Source: Hyphomicrobiales bacterium (lineage in GTDB: Bacteria > Pseudomonadota > Alphaproteobacteria > Rhizobiales > Rhizobiaceae). From it: 64,000 nucleotides of DNA. Location of the stretch: the NCBI GenBank assembly GCA_900473805.1, contig UCMS01000004.1:62001-126000 (forward strand), read 5' to 3'. Positions within the stretch are counted from its first letter, which is position 1. Each line of letters opens with the position of its first letter. Below, piece after piece: positions 62,560 through 64,000 of the stretch. Under the pieces are notes generated by a model. It was given only the letters and a program-made list of their open reading frames with translations, searched no databases and was not told the DNA's origin. Both the position numbers and the translations under genes were made by a program.

Positions 62560-64000
62560 TTGAAGGTCGGAATCGATATGGGAACGGTGCAGGGCGGTCA
62601 GCCTGCCAAGCTCGATATCGAGGAGCTTCTCGCGACCCGTTTGCTGGTGCAGGGCAATTCCGGCTCCGGAAAGTCGCATCTGCTGCGACGGCTGCTCGAA
62701 CAGTCGGCACCCTGGGTGCAGCAGGTTATCATCGATCCGGAGGGTGATTTCGTCACGCTGTCGGACAAGTACGGCCACGTCGTCGTCGACGGTGAGCGCA
62801 CCGAGGCCGAATTGATCGGCATTGCCGATCGTATCCGACGCCACCGGGTGTCCTGCGTCCTGACGCTGGAAGGGCTTGATGTCGAGCAACAGATGCGTGC
62901 CGCCGGTGCCTTCCTGAACGGCCTCTTCGACGCCGATCGCGAATTCTGGTATCCGGTGCTGGTCGTCGTCGACGAAGCGCAGATGTTTGCACCCGCCGTC
63001 GGCGGTGACGTTTCGGAAGACGCGCGCAAGGTGTCGCTCGGCGCCATGACCAACCTGATGTGCCGTGGTCGAAAGCGCGGTCTTGCCGGCGTCATTGCTA
63101 CGCAGCGTCTTGCCAAGCTCGCCAAGAACGTGGCCGCCGAAGCCTCGAACTTCCTGATGGGGCGCACCTTCCTCGATATCGACATGGCGCGCGCGGCAGA
63201 TCTGCTCGGCATGGACCGTCGTCAGGCCGAGATGTTCCGCGACCTGCAGCGCGGCAACTTCGTCGCGCTCGGCCCCGCCCTTTCGCGTCGGCCGCTGCCG
63301 ATCGTGATCGGGACAGTCGAGACTTCGGCGCGGTCGTCGTCACCGATGCTGATGCCACTGCCCGATGCACCCGTGGATGTCGAGGATCTGATCTTCACGC
63401 CGGATCCGGAAGAGTTCACCCGACCGATCGTGCGCCGGGCTCCGCCGGCGCCCCGGCCGACCACGGACATCCTCGCGGAGCTTTCCCGCTCGACGCCGGC
63501 GTCCAGCACGCCGGCTCCGAGCGAAATCCCGAGCCGCAGTTCCGAAATGTCGCCCGAGGAGCGCGAGGAGCGACTTTCCGGCGTTCTCGCAGAAATTCTC
63601 GGTGACCCCCAGGCGGCCTATCGGACCGACAGCGTTCTTTACCAGGAGTTTCTCGTGCGGGCGCGCATGCGCCGCATCTCAGGTCCGCCCATGCCGATGG
63701 GCGAATTTCGTCGTCGGGTCGCGATCACCCGTGCGGGTGTGGATGAGGAAACGGCTGCAAGCGAAGGGTGGCAGACGGCCTTGTCCCTGTCGGTGCGGGT
63801 TTCTGACGACTTGCAGGGTGTGTTTCTGCTGCTCGCTAAGGCGGCGCTGCGGACAGAACCCTGTCCCTCCGATCATCGCATTGCCCGCGCCTATGGCACG
63901 CATTCGGCACGCCGTGCGCGCCGTCTCCTTGGGTATTTCGAGGAGCAGAACCTGATCGTGGTTCATTCCGACTTCGGAGGCAACCGCATCGTTGCCTTCC
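62560..64000 (+). CDS. HerA-like DUF87 ATPase, cut by the window edge
   Basis: An ATPase of the HerA/FtsK-related DUF87 group. The first 480 codons are visible. Walker A GNSGSGKS lies at residues 32-39, and VLVVVDEAQMF is the Walker B strand. CRGRKRGLAGVIATQRLAKL carries the sensor and arginine-finger-like region. A low-complexity linker then leads into a C-terminal region of unknown fold. Such proteins occur singly in alphaproteobacteria with no clear role; bipolar HerA helicases of archaea pair with NurA nuclease, which is not seen here. TTG at 62560 with GAGGA eight bases away is the likely start. The 3' end lies beyond the window. Confidence 0.88.
   Translation, partial: MKVGIDMGTVQGGQPAKLDIEELLATRLLVQGNSGSGKSHLLRRLLEQSAPWVQQVIIDPEGDFVTLSDKYGHVVVDGERTEAELIGIADRIRRHRVSCVLTLEGLDVEQQMRAAGAFLNGLFDADREFWYPVLVVVDEAQMFAPAVGGDVSEDARKVSLGAMTNLMCRGRKRGLAGVIATQRLAKLAKNVAAEASNFLMGRTFLDIDMARAADLLGMDRRQAEMFRDLQRGNFVALGPALSRRPLPIVIGTVETSARSSSPMLMPLPDAPVDVEDLIFTPDPEEFTRPIVRRAPPAPRPTTDILAELSRSTPASSTPAPSEIPSRSSEMSPEEREERLSGVLAEILGDPQAAYRTDSVLYQEFLVRARMRRISGPPMPMGEFRRRVAITRAGVDEETAASEGWQTALSLSVRVSDDLQGVFLLLAKAALRTEPCPSDHRIARAYGTHSARRARRLLGYFEEQNLIVVHSDFGGNRIVAF

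Overview
The window is ordinary chromosomal DNA from an alphaproteobacterium, almost certainly a member of the Rhizobiaceae (Rhizobium, Agrobacterium, Ensifer or a close relative). The evidence is a GC-rich genome, the gene set (CckA, a giant growth-pole-ring-type coiled-coil protein, a Dme-type malic enzyme, class II DAHP synthase, eukaryotic-type NADP isocitrate dehydrogenase, single-cysteine DksA, BluB under a cobalamin riboswitch) and GAAC-N7-GAAC SOS boxes at recA. No phage, plasmid, insertion sequence, CRISPR array, rRNA or tRNA was seen. The species call is inference.

Layout. 1-7.1 kb: central metabolism and redox (gph, rpiA, a DUF2059 secreted protein, gor, an alpha/beta hydrolase, aroG, a GFA-family protein). 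7.1-10.2 kb: a double winged-helix-like protein and an LTA-synthase/phosphoglycerol-transferase-like membrane sulfatase with a Pho-box-like site upstream. 10.4-13.9 kb: nadE, a TolB-like propeller protein and riboswitch-controlled bluB. 13.9-17.3 kb: a DUF2865 protein, a luxI-luxR quorum-sensing pair and a GNAT acetyltransferase without a normal start codon. 17.4-25 kb: malic enzyme, an LpxH-like phosphoesterase and a four-gene Mla-type lipid transport operon. 25-32 kb: the 1920-residue growth-pole-ring-type protein, divergent from a His-less Hpt-like protein and a [2Fe-2S] ferredoxin.

32-41 kb: a DUF922 protein, the folP-folB-folK operon, a secreted hypothetical protein, ycjX-ycjF, a SixA-like phosphatase, dksA and a FliO-like protein with a long Pro/Ala-rich tail. 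41.5-50.3 kb: cckA, psuG-psuK, recA, alaS. 50.5-56 kb: a GGDEF cyclase, a SulP transporter, a GST, a small membrane protein and icd. 56.3-64 kb: tandem secreted paralogues, trmJ-murI, a CorC/HlyC-type protein, a palindrome-rich segment with a tiny ORF, a DUF1127 protein, an MFS permease and a HerA-like ATPase cut by the window edge.

Most genes are housekeeping. The segments with the most unexplained structure are the growth-pole-ring/Hpt-like divergent region with a CtrA-like motif, the LuxR with a divergent ligand domain, the small regulatory-looking unit at 60.57-60.80 kb, the tandem secreted paralogues, and several clean inverted repeats that look like operators. I did not find a clearly new multi-gene defence or mobile system.
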